Shown: piece by piece, positions 29,390 to 39,433 of the stretch
Layout: every line of letters starts with the position of its first letter
Numbering within the stretch: the stretch's first letter is position 1
From: Oscillospiraceae bacterium
Lineage (GTDB): Bacteria; Bacillota; Clostridia; TANB77; CAG-508
Length of the DNA stretch: 45,061 nt
Direction: 5' to 3'
Assembly (NCBI GenBank): GCA_009785865.1
Contig: WQVL01000013.1
Coordinates: 1 to 45,061 of the forward strand
Translations under genes and position numbers: made by a program
Notes under the pieces: generated by a model
Database searches by the model: none
What the model was told of the DNA's origin: nothing
Seen by the model: only the letters and a program-made list of their open reading frames with translations

Positions 29390-31368
29390 TCAAGGTAAAG
29401 TTATCCTTGTTGGCTGTGGTGGTACGAAGTCCCATGAGAGTGCTTCTGCTACACTAAATACCATTGCAGTTCCAGCTGTTGGGAACCATGTTCCAAAACT
29501 TTGATTAGCTAGAACACTTCTACCAACTCCCCATACTCTACTTCCGGTCAACCGATAATACAAATGAGTTTTCAGAATTTCCAGACATATCTCTTACATT
29601 CCCTACAACATTTGCCATAGCCGATCTAGTTGGGACAGCAACAGTTCCTGTAGCTACTCCATTAAATAGTCTTCCATCAACATTAGGTCCAAATGAATAA
29701 ATCTGATTTCCAACTCTAATTTGCGAGTATGAATTTCCGTGTATTTATATCACTAGCTCCAGATATTCCTGGTATTCGTGTAGGAACAGTTACGTTTGTT
29801 GCTGCACCTTCAGCTCCTGTCATTCCATTCCCTAAACGCCCCAGCGCTCCAGTTCCCCATCCATATACATATCCATCAGCTGATAATGCTAAAATATGTC
29901 TTTCTCCATAATCTACTTTCACAATATTCTCTAAATTAGGAACTCGGCGTGGCGTAAATCTATTCGCAGCTGTTTCAGCATGTGTGGTTCCATCTCCAAG
30001 TTGTCCACGTAAATTGCTTCCCCAAACATATACATGTCCTTCATTAGTTACTGCAGCTCCACCAAAACGTCCCATTGCAATATATACAAAGTTTCCACTT
30101 GTTGTAATTTGAACAGGTGCTGCTCTATCAGCAGTAGTATTACCTTGTCCAAGTGCTCCTGTGTCAGATTGACTCCCCCATGTCCATACATTCCCATCAA
30201 TCCCAATAGCACCTGTTGCTGCCCATTGAGAATCTACTTGTGTAAATGTCATTGTTCCCGCTACACGTGTTGGCCTATTAAGAACTCCTGCAGTTGTCGG
30301 AGCACTAGTTCCTGGTCTTCCACTAGCTCTATTACCCCAAGCAAATGCATGTCCATTACTGTTAATCGCAAATATCGTGTTTTGCCCACTTGCTAACTGC
30401 GTAACTGGAAGATCTTCAAAAAAGCTTTGTGGTATTTGTGTTGGCACACGAAGCGCAACTGAATTAGAAGTTCCTGAAGTCCCTTGTCCACGTTGCGCCA
30501 TATCATTTGCACCAAATGTCCAGACTCTACCATCTGAACTTAAGAGGGCCGTATTATTTTGCCCACTTACTATCTGAACAAAATTCCAAACTTCTATATT
30601 CACAGTTACTGGCTCGGCGCTATTCCCTTGTGAATTTGTGACATTAAACGTCACGGTTCTTCTACCCGCATTTAACCCTGGTGATACACTAACAGTTACA
30701 CTATCTGTTAAGTTCCCATCCGTTTCATCATCTGCTGTTACATATGACGTAAAATCAAAATTATTGGCTTGACCCATAAAGAAGAAATTTGGTATATTGT
30801 CCGCTACTACAATAACTGGCGTGGTCTGCGGGATTCCAAATACAAGCTCTAATCTTGAACCTAGACTTTGCTCCTCAGGTAAAGTAGCTATATCTGATCT
30901 ATACCTAAATGTTATTTGGAATGTTATTGTTTCAAATCCTCCAATACGATCTTCTACCATTTCTATTCCTGTTAATGTATATGTCATGTTTTCGTTATTG
31001 AAATTTGTTCTAAGAATCTCTTCTAAAACAAAAGGTTGATACGTAAAATTAGTAACTGTTATTTCATAAGTTACTGTACTCTCTAAATCTGGCAAAGTAA
31101 CTCCAGTTATAATTCCTGCTACCGCAAACTGTGAATTATAGTCTTCCATGCCTCCATTTGTTCCAGAAACTAGTCTTAATCCTGTAATTCTGACATCTGC
31201 TTCAGTTCTAAAAACAGCATCACCACTAATTGTTAAGTCTTCATTTAAAGCTGAAAAGGCAACCGACACAAGAAATATAGATACCATTGTTATTGCCATT
31301 ATCAATGATATTGGAATATTTATTTTCTTTAATACATGATTTTCTCCTGTTGACTTTTGTTTGTTCAT
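29390..31368 (-). CDS. Secreted RCC1-repeat protein with TasA-like N-terminus, two in-frame CGG
   Basis: About 658 residues after two skips. Residues about 15-40 form a signal segment (IPISLIMAITMVSIFLVSVAFSA) followed by LNEDLTISGDAVF, the start of SipW-dependent TasA/camelysin-like proteins. Then a bacterial Ig-like domain (FDFTSYVTADDETDGNLTD) and, from about residue 265, RCC1 repeats (SSDGRVWTFGANDMAQRGQG and similar, about seven units), which form a beta-propeller. CGG at 29737-29739 (after ACA, N-T-G-N-S-Y-S) and 29544-29546 (after GAC, S-V-D-G-S-R-V-W-G-V-G) both restore propeller repeats. Stop TGA at 29390. Probably a surface protein cleaved by the neighbouring signal peptidase. Confidence 0.85.
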
Positions 31369-31427
31369 TCTCTCTTCTCCACATTAGTTGATTCATAAAC
31401 TATAAACCAAATTTTATTAAAACTTCT

Positions 31428-32571
31428 CTACCTCATCATCCTGTTAAGCATAACCGTTGGATATCCTAGTACTGGTATTCTAAATCTTGTAACTCCAATT
31501 ACATCATATGCCGGAATTGGAGAACCATCTTCTGTAGCATTGTTATCCCCCTTTGTGTAAAAAAATCTTTCATCATTTACTTCAAGGATTCTAATTAATC
31601 TATGCACAATGACTCTGTCTTCATAGTAAAATACTAAAATCTCGCCTTTCTCTAATTCATTTTTTTCTTCATCAGTTAATCTTCTTACAATAACAATATC
31701 TCCTACATTAATTGTTCCTGACATACTTCCGGGATCCTATTGTAATTGTAAAATATCTAAAAAATCCGGATGCTAATGTTATCATAACAATCATAAGAAC
31801 AACCACAATTGTTCCTACAATTGTTACACCTTTTCTCTTTCTTTTAAAAGTTTTAGGGTCTACCTTTATAAGACTACGTGAAACAATGTACATGAAAATT
31901 GTAGGCGTTATTATTTCTATTATAGCCAGCATATATATACCAAAGTTTGTGAAAATCGGCAAAAAAAGTATTGGTAGCTCAAAGAAAAATCTGTATATTA
32001 AGCCTGGTTTATATCCTACTCTTAAACTTACATATGTAAGCATGATGTTTTTCGTAATTGATGGTAAGAGAATAAGACCTGTAAACATTATAAGTCCTTC
32101 TATATCTGCCAAATTAAAAATTGTTAATTTTAAAGCAATATCTACTATTACAAAAAGAAATATTGATAGTATACAAAGGCTTCTATATCTGCTCCCTTTT
32201 GTAACGATAATATATCTCATAATCTCTGTGAGCGTAATTATAAATATAGCTACTACTACACGCCTTATAATATCGCTAGGTGTTAATGAATATGCAGTTC
32301 TTACAAATCCAAGTGCAAATCCTATTAAATTAGTAATAATCAAATAAGTAATAGAAAAAATAACTGTTGTTAATATTATATCTTTTTTATAGCGGCTTCT
32401 ATCTTTTTCATATCCTAAGAAATAGAAAAGGATGGTTGTTGTTACTGCTAAAAAAACAAGTAATGTATTTGCTGTGAAAAATCCGAAAACAATATGAAGA
32501 ATAAAGACAGCTATTAGAATAGCTTCTACCATTAGTACTTTCATATATCCTGGTTTAATCTTCATATTCAT
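31428..32571 (-). CDS. SipW-type signal peptidase with N-terminal membrane domain, one in-frame CGG
   Basis: About 380 residues. The first 250 are a polytopic membrane domain of about seven segments (VLMVEAILIAVFILHIVFGF and others), which I do not recognise. The C-terminal about 120 residues are an S26B signal peptidase: TITIGSGSMSGTINVGDIVIV with catalytic Ser, then VIVHRLIRI and FYTKGDNNATED. The in-frame CGG at 31729-31731 (after TCC) lies two codons before the catalytic S-M, so without the skip the whole catalytic domain is lost. S26B enzymes such as SipW cleave TasA-like proteins. Neighbours on either side encode exactly such substrates. Confidence 0.87.
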
Positions 32572-32623
32572 GCTTGGCTTTTACTCCTTTCGATATACAC
32601 AGAAAATTGAACTTTACTATTAA

Positions 32624-32660
32624 ACAAAAAAGTATTTAGGGCGCACTATATAGTACGCCC
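32624..32660 (-). terminator. Partial terminator after the TasA-like gene
   Basis: GGGCG (32639-32643) pairs with CGCCC (32656-32660) around a palindromic ACTATATAGT, and a T-run follows in the minus direction. It sits between the TasA-like gene and the signal peptidase gene, an arrangement that would give much substrate and little peptidase. Confidence 0.6.
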
Positions 32661-32695
32661 ATGAATGACTCTAGGCCACTTCTATATATTAATTA

Positions 32696-33283
32696 TTAAT
32701 CTTGAACATATATCGTTGTTATTCCTAATCCACCGATCTCAACATCATCTGTCGGTAATGCACTAGCTGTAGAATTAAAGCTTAATGTCAACCATAGTTC
32801 TCTTGTTTGTCCGGCCGTTAACGTATCACCAACTGCAACTGCTGCCCCATCTGTATAAGTCAATGTGTAAGTCACATTAGCTGCCATTAATGCTTCATCA
32901 GCTGCTCTGTCGGTTACATCTGTTGCCAATCCAGTAAAAGTTATTCCTTCCTTAGTAAGCGTCCCAATTTCTGCTGGTATGGTACCTGCATTTGTAACAT
33001 CAAATACTATTCTTACTGAATCACCTGGACGGCTTAGTCTAGCATGAAACCCTGTTACTGATGTCGCTGTTAATGTTGGCATTGTTTCTACAACTGCTTC
33101 ACCCGTTACTGTTGCTGGCGACCTAAGGTTTTCATACCTAACTTCCCAAGATTCTGCTTGTATTAGTCCTGTACCATCGATATTAAGTGTTGTTGATAGA
33201 GCTGCAAACGCAACCGTAACACCTGCTACTATTAGTAACAATGCGATGATGACAAAAACTTTTCTTGTCCTTTGTCTTTCCAT
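32696..33283 (-). CDS. TasA/camelysin-like secreted protein
   Basis: 195 residues, intact. Short basic start, hydrophobic segment (VFVIIALLLIVAGVTVAFAALS, about residues 9-30), then LNIDGTGLIQAESWEVRYENL, typical of SipW-dependent proteins. The rest is a beta-rich domain (VRIVFDVTNAGTIPAEIGTL) of TasA type, used for surface fibres in Bacillus. Ribosome site AAGGAGGAAAG. Every CGG is out of phase. Its codon use is richer in GC than neighbours in places, but the domain is coherent. Confidence 0.8.
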   Translation of the reverse strand: MERQRTRKVFVIIALLLIVAGVTVAFAALSTTLNIDGTGLIQAESWEVRYENLRSPATVTGEAVVETMPTLTATSVTGFHARLSRPGDSVRIVFDVTNAGTIPAEIGTLTKEGITFTGLATDVTDRAADEALMAANVTYTLTYTDGAAVAVGDTLTAGQTRELWLTLSFNSTASALPTDDVEIGGLGITTIYVQD

Positions 33284-33375
33284 CGTTTTCTTTCCTCCTT
33301 TGTATAATTTAATATATTTTTCACTCTAGCTCTCTATTTTAATAGCTAGAAATGTTAAAAACTTAATATAAACAT

Positions 33376-34500
33376 CTAATCTAATTCTTCCTTTTCTTTT
33401 TTCTCTATTAATGACCTTTTATCTTCTAAAATATATCTATAAACTTCTTCTCCATTTTTTACAATAAACCAACTTTTTTGATTTTCATCTATTTCCATAA
33501 ACAAAATAGATTTACTTAGCCTGTCGCTTACATCCAATAATTGTTCAAAGCTTGTTACATCAATAACTGCTTCTTCATTTTGTATTTGTATCATCTTCTT
33601 AACTTCTATAACTACTCTGTCATAGTTCCTTAATATTCTATCCATTTGCCTTTGATATAAACTTTTTTTACCATTTATTTTTACTATTAATAAAATGATT
33701 TGTGCCATAGAAATAACAGTAATTATTATAAACAAGTAGCTAATATATTTTAAAATAGTAGTGAGCATTCCATTTTGAACCACGAAAATATCGTCATTTG
33801 CATTTATTTCAGTGTGATCTATACTAGTCATAAATGTTTGCTCCGCTAATGGTATCACCATTTTCATGTTACTATTTATATTTACCGGTTCCCCAATCCT
33901 CTCGTGCTTTCCGTTTATATCAACATAGAAATTTAGAGTTAAAGTACTCTCTGCTGCGATATTATTAGAAGTTTTAAATTCTCTAATAAATTTATTATGA
34001 GCACTATAATCTATTCTTACATTTCTACTAATATTGATTTCACTTGAATTTTCTAATCTTCTTGTAGTTTCTGGGGTTAGCCTTTCTGTATTTTGAAAAA
34101 TGATTGCGCTTTGATTATTTCTTTCAAAAACCATAACTTCTAATTCTACAAAATAGGTATACTCAATATATTCCATATCCCTAATATTACTATCATCATC
34201 TATTGAAAAATTATAATCAAAAGTAACATCAATGTAATTAATTAGGTTCGCAATATAGCTCATACCTGCCGGCAAGTATGATACATCATAATAATCGTTT
34301 TCTTTTAAATTCACTCTATAATTAAGATTACTTCTCTCTGTATAATTAAATGAAACAACTCCTTGTGCAAAAATTGATAAAAAAGATGCACCACTAGCAA
34401 TCACTATAAACAATAATGTAATTGCTAGTTTTTTCATCATCTTTTTTTTATTCCTAATATAAATAATGGAGTTTTTATCCTTCCCATTTTTTTCTTGCAT
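33376..34500 (-). CDS. DUF5305-like membrane protein
   Basis: 374 residues. One N-terminal membrane segment (LAITLLFIVIASGASFLSIFA, about residues 24-44), a large extracytoplasmic beta-rich region with repeated conserved polar positions (SNLNYRVNLKENDYYDVSYLPAG), a second membrane segment (ILKYISYLFIIITVISMAQIILLIV, about 248-272) and a cytoplasmic tail with a coiled region. This matches DUF5305 proteins, which accompany SipW-type peptidases in archaea and clostridia; function unknown. First gene of the cassette. No in-frame CGG. Confidence 0.72.
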   Translation of the reverse strand: MQEKNGKDKNSIIYIRNKKKMMKKLAITLLFIVIASGASFLSIFAQGVVSFNYTERSNLNYRVNLKENDYYDVSYLPAGMSYIANLINYIDVTFDYNFSIDDDSNIRDMEYIEYTYFVELEVMVFERNNQSAIIFQNTERLTPETTRRLENSSEINISRNVRIDYSAHNKFIREFKTSNNIAAESTLTLNFYVDINGKHERIGEPVNINSNMKMVIPLAEQTFMTSIDHTEINANDDIFVVQNGMLTTILKYISYLFIIITVISMAQIILLIVKINGKKSLYQRQMDRILRNYDRVVIEVKKMIQIQNEEAVIDVTSFEQLLDVSDRLSKSILFMEIDENQKSWFIVKNGEEVYRYILEDKRSLIEKKEKEELD

Positions 34501-34841
34501 AGTTTGCCGCTCCCTCTTCTTTTAATTAATCGAATTTATTACATATCAGCCAAATTTATCATTTCCAATATTTTTTATTGTTCCCTTTCTTGACAAAATA
34601 TTTCATGTTTCAACAAATTTTTTATAAGTTTCGAAATATTTAAAACTACTTGTAATATCTAAAATAAATTTACCCTGAAAATGTTAAAATGGAAAATTGT
34701 ACAAATCAAAAAAGAGTAGCTCTATTAAAACTACTCTCCCTTAAATCGTCTCATATATTCCATTGAAATATTCCTAGCTCTGCTACATCTTTATCTTATA
34801 CTGTATCTCTTTTGTCAAATCTAGAATTACTAAATCACAAT
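34501..34841. other. 341-base intergenic region
   Basis: AT-rich, no gene seen. It holds the leader of the DUF5305 gene and, at 34708-34740, a terminator for the ATPase gene: AGAGTAG/CTACTCT with a T6 run in the minus direction. Confidence 0.6.
34708..34740 (-). terminator. Terminator of the DUF4143 ATPase gene
   Basis: AGAGTAG (34713-34719) and CTACTCT (34731-34737) flank an 11-base loop; TTTTTT follows on the minus strand. Confidence 0.75.
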
Positions 34842-36092
34842 TTAATTTTTATAATCCTCTTCTATCAAATAGTCTATCACATTCACAATCTTAATTCCCT
34901 CTTCAGTCATTCCAGTAAAAATCCTATCCGAAGTCAATATTATTTTCTCGTAATTATCATCTATATCTCTTAATGGAGTAATTTCCCTTACTCTTGTTTC
35001 TTCTCCTAACATCGTCTCTGTTACTTGAATATACTTTTTATCTGATGCTGATACCGCAATAAAATCTATTTCATTTTCTCCTATTTTACCTATATATACT
35101 TCATATCCTCTTCTTATTAATTCAAAATATACTATATTTTCAAGTACGTGACCTCTATCCATCTCCTTATATCCTAGTAACATATTTCTTATTCCAGTAT
35201 CAACAATATAATGTTTTCCAAGTGTCTTCAAGTACTGTTTTCCTTTTACATCATACCTTCTTACGCCATAGAAAATATATGCATTTTCTAAATACTTAAT
35301 ATAATTATCTATCGTCCTACTTGCTGGGTTTCTTTTGGTGTTTTCTATATCACCTTCGTTCCCAAGAACATTTCCTATGTTATTCGAAGATGTAATATTA
35401 CCTATGTTATCTGCTAGAAACATAACTACTTTTTTAAGTAATAATGCATCTGTAAGCTTATTCCTAGCAACTACATCTTTTAATATAACCGTTGAATATA
35501 TTCCTTCTAGCACATCTATTATTCTCTCTCTATTATGTTCGTATTCAGATATAACAGGCATCGCACCATTCTTTACAAATAATTGAAACTTTTCATCCAT
35601 AGTCATATTTGTTTCAAAAATATTAAAATCTAAATATTCTTTAAACGACAATGGTAACATCTTTACCTCTACATATCTACCAGATAGTAATGTAGAAAGT
35701 TCTGACGATAGTAAATAAGCATTAGAACCAGTTATATATATGTCTACATTAAAATCTACTAAAAATGAATTCACAGCTTTCTCCCAATGTTTCACCATCT
35801 GTATCTCATCAAATATTAAATAAGTTTTGTCGTTATTGGAAATTTTGCTTTGTATTGATTTATACAATGCCTTGTATTCTTTAATATCATCATGCTCTAT
35901 TGATTCAAAATTCATTTTAATTATATTCTCTTCTTTTATTCCATCTTCTAGCAGCCTCTCTATAAACAGATCTAATAATGTAGATTTACCACATCTACGA
36001 ACTCCTGTTATTATCTTCACTGCATTTTTATCTTTAAACTCTAATAGCACCTTCATATAATTATCTCTGTTTTTATTCTTCTTCATCATCAT
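34842..36092 (-). CDS. AAA+ ATPase with DUF4143 domain
   Basis: 416 residues. Walker A GVRRCGKST (about residues 30-38), Walker B YLIFDEIQ (about 90-97), sensor ITGSNAYLLSSELSTLLSGR, and the C-terminal DUF4143 domain with a PDDEXK-like core (ENEIDFIAV). This family is common in bacteria and archaea, often as solitary mobile-like genes; its function is unclear. The ATG at 36092 follows GGGGTGG; an upstream ATG lies within that site. It has a near-perfect consensus promoter and a large palindrome upstream. No in-frame CGG. Confidence 0.87.
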   Translation of the reverse strand: MMMKKNKNRDNYMKVLLEFKDKNAVKIITGVRRCGKSTLLDLFIERLLEDGIKEENIIKMNFESIEHDDIKEYKALYKSIQSKISNNDKTYLIFDEIQMVKHWEKAVNSFLVDFNVDIYITGSNAYLLSSELSTLLSGRYVEVKMLPLSFKEYLDFNIFETNMTMDEKFQLFVKNGAMPVISEYEHNRERIIDVLEGIYSTVILKDVVARNKLTDALLLKKVVMFLADNIGNITSSNNIGNVLGNEGDIENTKRNPASRTIDNYIKYLENAYIFYGVRRYDVKGKQYLKTLGKHYIVDTGIRNMLLGYKEMDRGHVLENIVYFELIRRGYEVYIGKIGENEIDFIAVSASDKKYIQVTETMLGEETRVREITPLRDIDDNYEKIILTSDRIFTGMTEEGIKIVNVIDYLIEEDYKN

Positions 36093-36121
36093 GTATTTCC
36101 ACCCCATTTTCCTATATTTAA

Positions 36122-36150
36122 ATTATAACAACCTCCTTTAAATTTGTCAA
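36122..36150 (-). promoter_or_regulatory. Consensus promoter of the ATPase gene
   Basis: Minus strand TTGACA (36145-36150), exactly 17 bases, TATAAT (36122-36127). Both boxes are perfect. The -35 box overlaps the palindrome at 36148-36181. Confidence 0.88.
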
Positions 36151-36181
36151 TAGTTTTTGACTTTCAAGTCAAAAACTATTG
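36148..36181. repeat. 34-base perfect palindrome with a second half-size copy
   Basis: CAATAGTTTTTGACTT and its exact complement meet with a two-base centre. The core GACTTTCAAGTC recurs as GACTTGAAAGTC at 36199-36210. Two related palindromes, one touching the -35 box, suggest an operator pair. Confidence 0.85.
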
Positions 36182-36225
36182 TGTTTTTATATTTTTTCGA
36201 CTTGAAAGTCAAAAAAATTCAATAT

Positions 36226-36257
36226 AAAAGAAGAGCAATAATAATATACCACTCTTC
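36226..36257 (-). terminator. Terminator of the first YabE-like gene
   Basis: GAAGAG (36230-36235) pairs with CTCTTC (36252-36257), with TTTTAT following on the minus strand. Confidence 0.65.
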
Positions 36258-36307
36258 CTCACTATTTTTCTTATATATTCTATTGTAATGTTTTTATATG
36301 ATATTTG

Positions 36308-37291
36308 TTAATACCAACCTACTCTTAGGAAATGATTCCATGCTGCTGTTGGTGTACTATGTCTTCCTGCAATATAGTTTATACCCCATCTAATTTGTGT
36401 CTGCCAGCATGTTATATATGTATATGCTGCTGTTCCCGGATTAGGTTCCCAAGAACCTCCGGAACCAGTTCCTTGTCCTCGGAAATGGGTTCCCATCATT
36501 GCTTGAGGAATTCCTCTAGCTGCAGAACTTGGATTTCTAGCGTTAGGATTCCAATTAGACTCTCGATTCCATAAATTTATTAATGCTTGAAAGTCATAAT
36601 CAGACCAGCCTCTTGCTATTACGTGTTCATGTGCATATGCTTGAAATAATCCAACATCCCCACCTCTCACGCCTGCTCTCGTCGTAGGTCTGTTTTGTGT
36701 TTGTACAATTCTATATTGTGGTTCTCTAATAACTCTAGTTTCTATTTCTACTCTTGCTATCTCTATATCATTTTGGAAAGTTACTTTATATTTTGTTTCT
36801 ACTTCTCCGTTTCTACCTTGCTGTATAACTCTGTTATCAGTATCTCCACTTCCCTCCGACACATCTCTTGTTATTGTTTCAAATGGTATTTCTTTTATTA
36901 CTACTTCAATTCTGTGTTTTATATCTTCATACCTTTGCAAGATATCTTCTACACTATTTTCATCTGGAGATTCCGCAACTTCTATTATTTCAAACTCTAC
37001 CGATCCTATCTCAAAGATCTTTATTGTTCTTGTTTCTGTAATTTCTTCATCTAAACCTGGTAAAACAGTTTCATTAGAAGCTAATATTATATTATTATCT
37101 GCTAAAATTTCTGATACCTTTGTTCTTGATGTTAAAACTGTAATTTCATGATTATTTGAAAATTGTATTGTAACACTATTTAATTCTGTGTTACTTGCAA
37201 TAACTGCCTTAATCCCTAAGATAACTATAAATATTAAACTAATCGCTAGTGTCTTTCTTAATGATAGCGCAGCCTTTTCATTTCTGCCCAT
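36308..37291 (-). CDS. YabE-like protein with transglycosylase-like C-terminus
   Basis: 327 residues. N-terminal signal-anchor (TLAISLIFIVILGIKAVIA, about residues 13-31), DUF348/ubiquitin-like segment (VTIQFSNNHEITVLTSRTKV, LADNNIILAS), a G5 domain (EIPFETITRDVSEGSGDTDN, RVIQQGRNGEVETKYKVT), then a lysozyme/SLT-like domain (LINLWNRESNWNPNARNPSS...GIPQA, WGINYIAGRHSTP) ending in GWY, as in aggregation-promoting factors. It would cleave peptidoglycan outside the cell. Near-identical in its first 200 residues to the gene at 37506-38471, but with a different catalytic end. No in-frame CGG. Confidence 0.87.
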   Translation of the reverse strand: MGRNEKAALSLRKTLAISLIFIVILGIKAVIASNTELNSVTIQFSNNHEITVLTSRTKVSEILADNNIILASNETVLPGLDEEITETRTIKIFEIGSVEFEIIEVAESPDENSVEDILQRYEDIKHRIEVVIKEIPFETITRDVSEGSGDTDNRVIQQGRNGEVETKYKVTFQNDIEIARVEIETRVIREPQYRIVQTQNRPTTRAGVRGGDVGLFQAYAHEHVIARGWSDYDFQALINLWNRESNWNPNARNPSSAARGIPQAMMGTHFRGQGTGSGGSWEPNPGTAAYTYITCWQTQIRWGINYIAGRHSTPTAAWNHFLRVGWY

Positions 37292-37323
37292 AACAATTTT
37301 TTCCCTCCTTAACGGTACTTTTT

Positions 37324-37352
37324 ATTATACAACTCTTCCTATATCTTGTCAA
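37324..37352 (-). promoter_or_regulatory. Promoter of the first YabE-like gene
   Basis: Minus strand TTGACA (37347-37352), 17 bases, TATAAT (37324-37329), then AGGAGGG before the ATG. The same arrangement precedes the second copy. Confidence 0.88.
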
Positions 37353-37460
37353 ATTTTCTGTTTTAAAGTCGCTAAAACATGTATATCCGTAAATTTTGTA
37401 CTATAATTATACTTGCTTATATACACCATTACTCTTATGCTAATCCAAAAACTTTCCAAC

Positions 37461-37488
37461 ATAAAAGAGTGGCTAACCACTCTTTTAT
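37461..37488. terminator. Terminator of the second YabE-like gene
   Basis: ATAAAAGAGTGG and CCACTCTTTTAT form a perfect 12-base stem with a CTAA loop. Confidence 0.85.
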
Positions 37489-37505
37489 CAATTTTCTTAT
37501 AAATT

Positions 37506-38471
37506 CTATTGTAATATCTCTACATATACCTGTCTTCTTCCCCAACCTAACGCTGTTTGATGACAACCTTTGTATATGTCTAATATATTTCCTACTACTG
37601 CTCCACCTCTATCTTCTACTGTAAATACCCCTACTAAGTTCCCATTACTCCAGATTCGCATTTGAGTACCAAATGGAAATCTTGTTGGTGCCGCAATTGT
37701 ACGGTTAGCTGTAGCTCTTGCACCAGAAGCCGTTATCCCTTGACCTGCCACATTACTTCCTCTTGTACAAATTGCTGCGCATGCACAATATGCTGTAGCT
37801 TGGAACCACCCAGACTCAACAACTGCTCTTTCATCTCCTGTATCTCTTGCTCCCGACCTTGTTGTAGGTCTGTTTTGTGTTTGTACAATTCTATTTTGTG
37901 GTTCTCTAACAACTCTAGTTTCTAATTCTACTCTTGCTATTTCTATATCATTTTGAAATGTTATCTTATACTTTGTCTCTCTTAGTCCATTTCTACCTTG
38001 TTCAATAACTCTATTATCAGTATCGGTGCTTCCACTTGAAACATCTCTTGTAATTGTTTCAAAAGGTATTTCCTCTTCTACTATTTCAATTTTATGTTTT
38101 ATATCTTCATACCTTTGTAAGATATCTTCTACACTATTTTCATCTGGAGATTCCGCAACTTCTATTACTTCAAACTCTTCTGAACCTATCTCAAAAATTT
38201 TTATTCTTCTTGTTTCTGTAATTTCTTCATCTAGACTCGGTAAAACAGTTTCATTGGAAGCTAATATTATATTATTATCTGCTAAAATTTCTGATACCTT
38301 TGTTCTTGATGTTAAAACTGTAATTTCATGATTATTTGAAAATTGTATTGTAACACTATTTAATTCTGCGTTACTTGCAATAACTGCCTTAATCCCTAAG
38401 ATAAATATAAATATTAAGCTAATCGCTAATGTCTTTCTTAATGATAACGCAGCCTTTTCATTTCTGCCCAT
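37506..38471 (-). CDS. YabE-like protein with 3D domain
   Basis: 321 residues. Same architecture as its neighbour (signal-anchor, DUF348-like, G5), then a C-terminal 3D/RlpA-like domain: WFQATAYCACAAICT, GITASGARATANRTIAAP, FPFGTQMRI, FTVEDRGGAV, LDIYKGCHQTALGWGRRQV, with the conserved aspartates for which the domain is named. It resembles the B. subtilis YabE/Rpf-like peptidoglycan hydrolase. The ATG at 38471 follows AGGAGGG; an ATG three codons earlier sits too close to it. No in-frame CGG. Confidence 0.88.
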   Translation of the reverse strand: MGRNEKAALSLRKTLAISLIFIFILGIKAVIASNAELNSVTIQFSNNHEITVLTSRTKVSEILADNNIILASNETVLPSLDEEITETRRIKIFEIGSEEFEVIEVAESPDENSVEDILQRYEDIKHKIEIVEEEIPFETITRDVSSGSTDTDNRVIEQGRNGLRETKYKITFQNDIEIARVELETRVVREPQNRIVQTQNRPTTRSGARDTGDERAVVESGWFQATAYCACAAICTRGSNVAGQGITASGARATANRTIAAPTRFPFGTQMRIWSNGNLVGVFTVEDRGGAVVGNILDIYKGCHQTALGWGRRQVYVEILQ

Positions 38472-38503
38472 AACAATCATTTCCCTCCTTAACGGTACTT
38501 TCC

Positions 38504-38532
38504 ATTATACAGCTTTTCATATGCCTTGTCAA
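38504..38532 (-). promoter_or_regulatory. Promoter of the second YabE-like gene
   Basis: Minus strand TTGACA (38527-38532), 17 bases, TATAAT (38504-38509); duplicated with the gene. Confidence 0.88.
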
Positions 38533-38637
38533 ATTCTCTTGCCTTCAAAACCTCCAAAACTCATAAATCCGTAAGGTTTTCATGTTATATTATATGCCTA
38601 CTTGTACAAGAAAATTACCATTAATAGGATTTCTCTT

Positions 38638-39433
38638 TCACTTTATTCTAAATAATTCTTTTGCATTACTATATGTAATTTCAGCAATCTCTTCTACTTT
38701 CATACCCTTAACATTAGCTATCTTTTCTGCAATATATTTAAGATTTCTAGAATCATTCCTTCTACCTCTTAGTGGGTCTGGGCTAAGATAAGGGCAATCT
38801 GTTTCAATTACCATTCTCTCTAATGGAACCATATCAATAACTTCATCTGCTGATTTAGCATTCTTAAATGTCACTGGTCCTGCGAAAGATACATAGTAGT
38901 CTAGTTTTAATACTTCTTTTATGAGCTCTCTATTTAGTGGACAGCAATGAAATACACCTTTGTTTTTGCATTGTTTTTTGTTTTTCAAAATATCTATAAT
39001 ATCTTCTACTGCATCTCTTGTATGTACAATTATTGGCAAACTCAATTCATTTGCCATCTCTATTTGCTTTATAAATATCTCTTGTTGAAGTTCTTTGTTC
39101 TCTTTGTTCCAATAATAGTCTAGTCCTATCTCTCCTATTGCAACTACTTTTTTTTGCTTAGCTAACTCTTGTATTTGCTCCAGAGACTCTTCAATGTGTA
39201 CTTCTCCATTTTCAGATATGATTCCACTTAAATCATTTGGTGATATCCCGGACTGATGCATATATAAAATCATATTCTTCTGCCATTTCTATTGCCTTCT
39301 TAGATGACTCTATTCCATATCCTGCATTTAATATCTTTACTACTCCCTCTTCATATACACTTTTAAGTACTTCTTCTCTATCATCTTCAAATCTTTCATC
39401 ATTATAATGAGCATGTGAATCAAAAAACCTCAT
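38638..39433 (-). CDS. tatD: TatD-family metal-dependent hydrolase, one in-frame CGG
   Basis: About 264 residues after one skip. Two-metal DNase/hydrolase. MRFFDSHAHYND (H-x-H), AIGEIGLDYYW (E), PIIVHTRDA (H), GVFHCCPLN (H) and VIETDCPYLSP (D) are the metal ligands. The first frame ends in YASVR-DITK; the CGG at 39248-39250 (after GTC), with its C skipped, gives Y-A-S-V-G-I-S-P-N-D, matching the conserved VGxHP turn. Ribosome site GGAGGATAAG fixes ATG 39433. Confidence 0.9.

Noticed and set aside
29337-29435. N-terminal extension of the MurJ/SpoVB frame
   Set aside because: This stretch encodes the last part of the RCC1 protein in another phase; the flippase start at 29336 fits its family.
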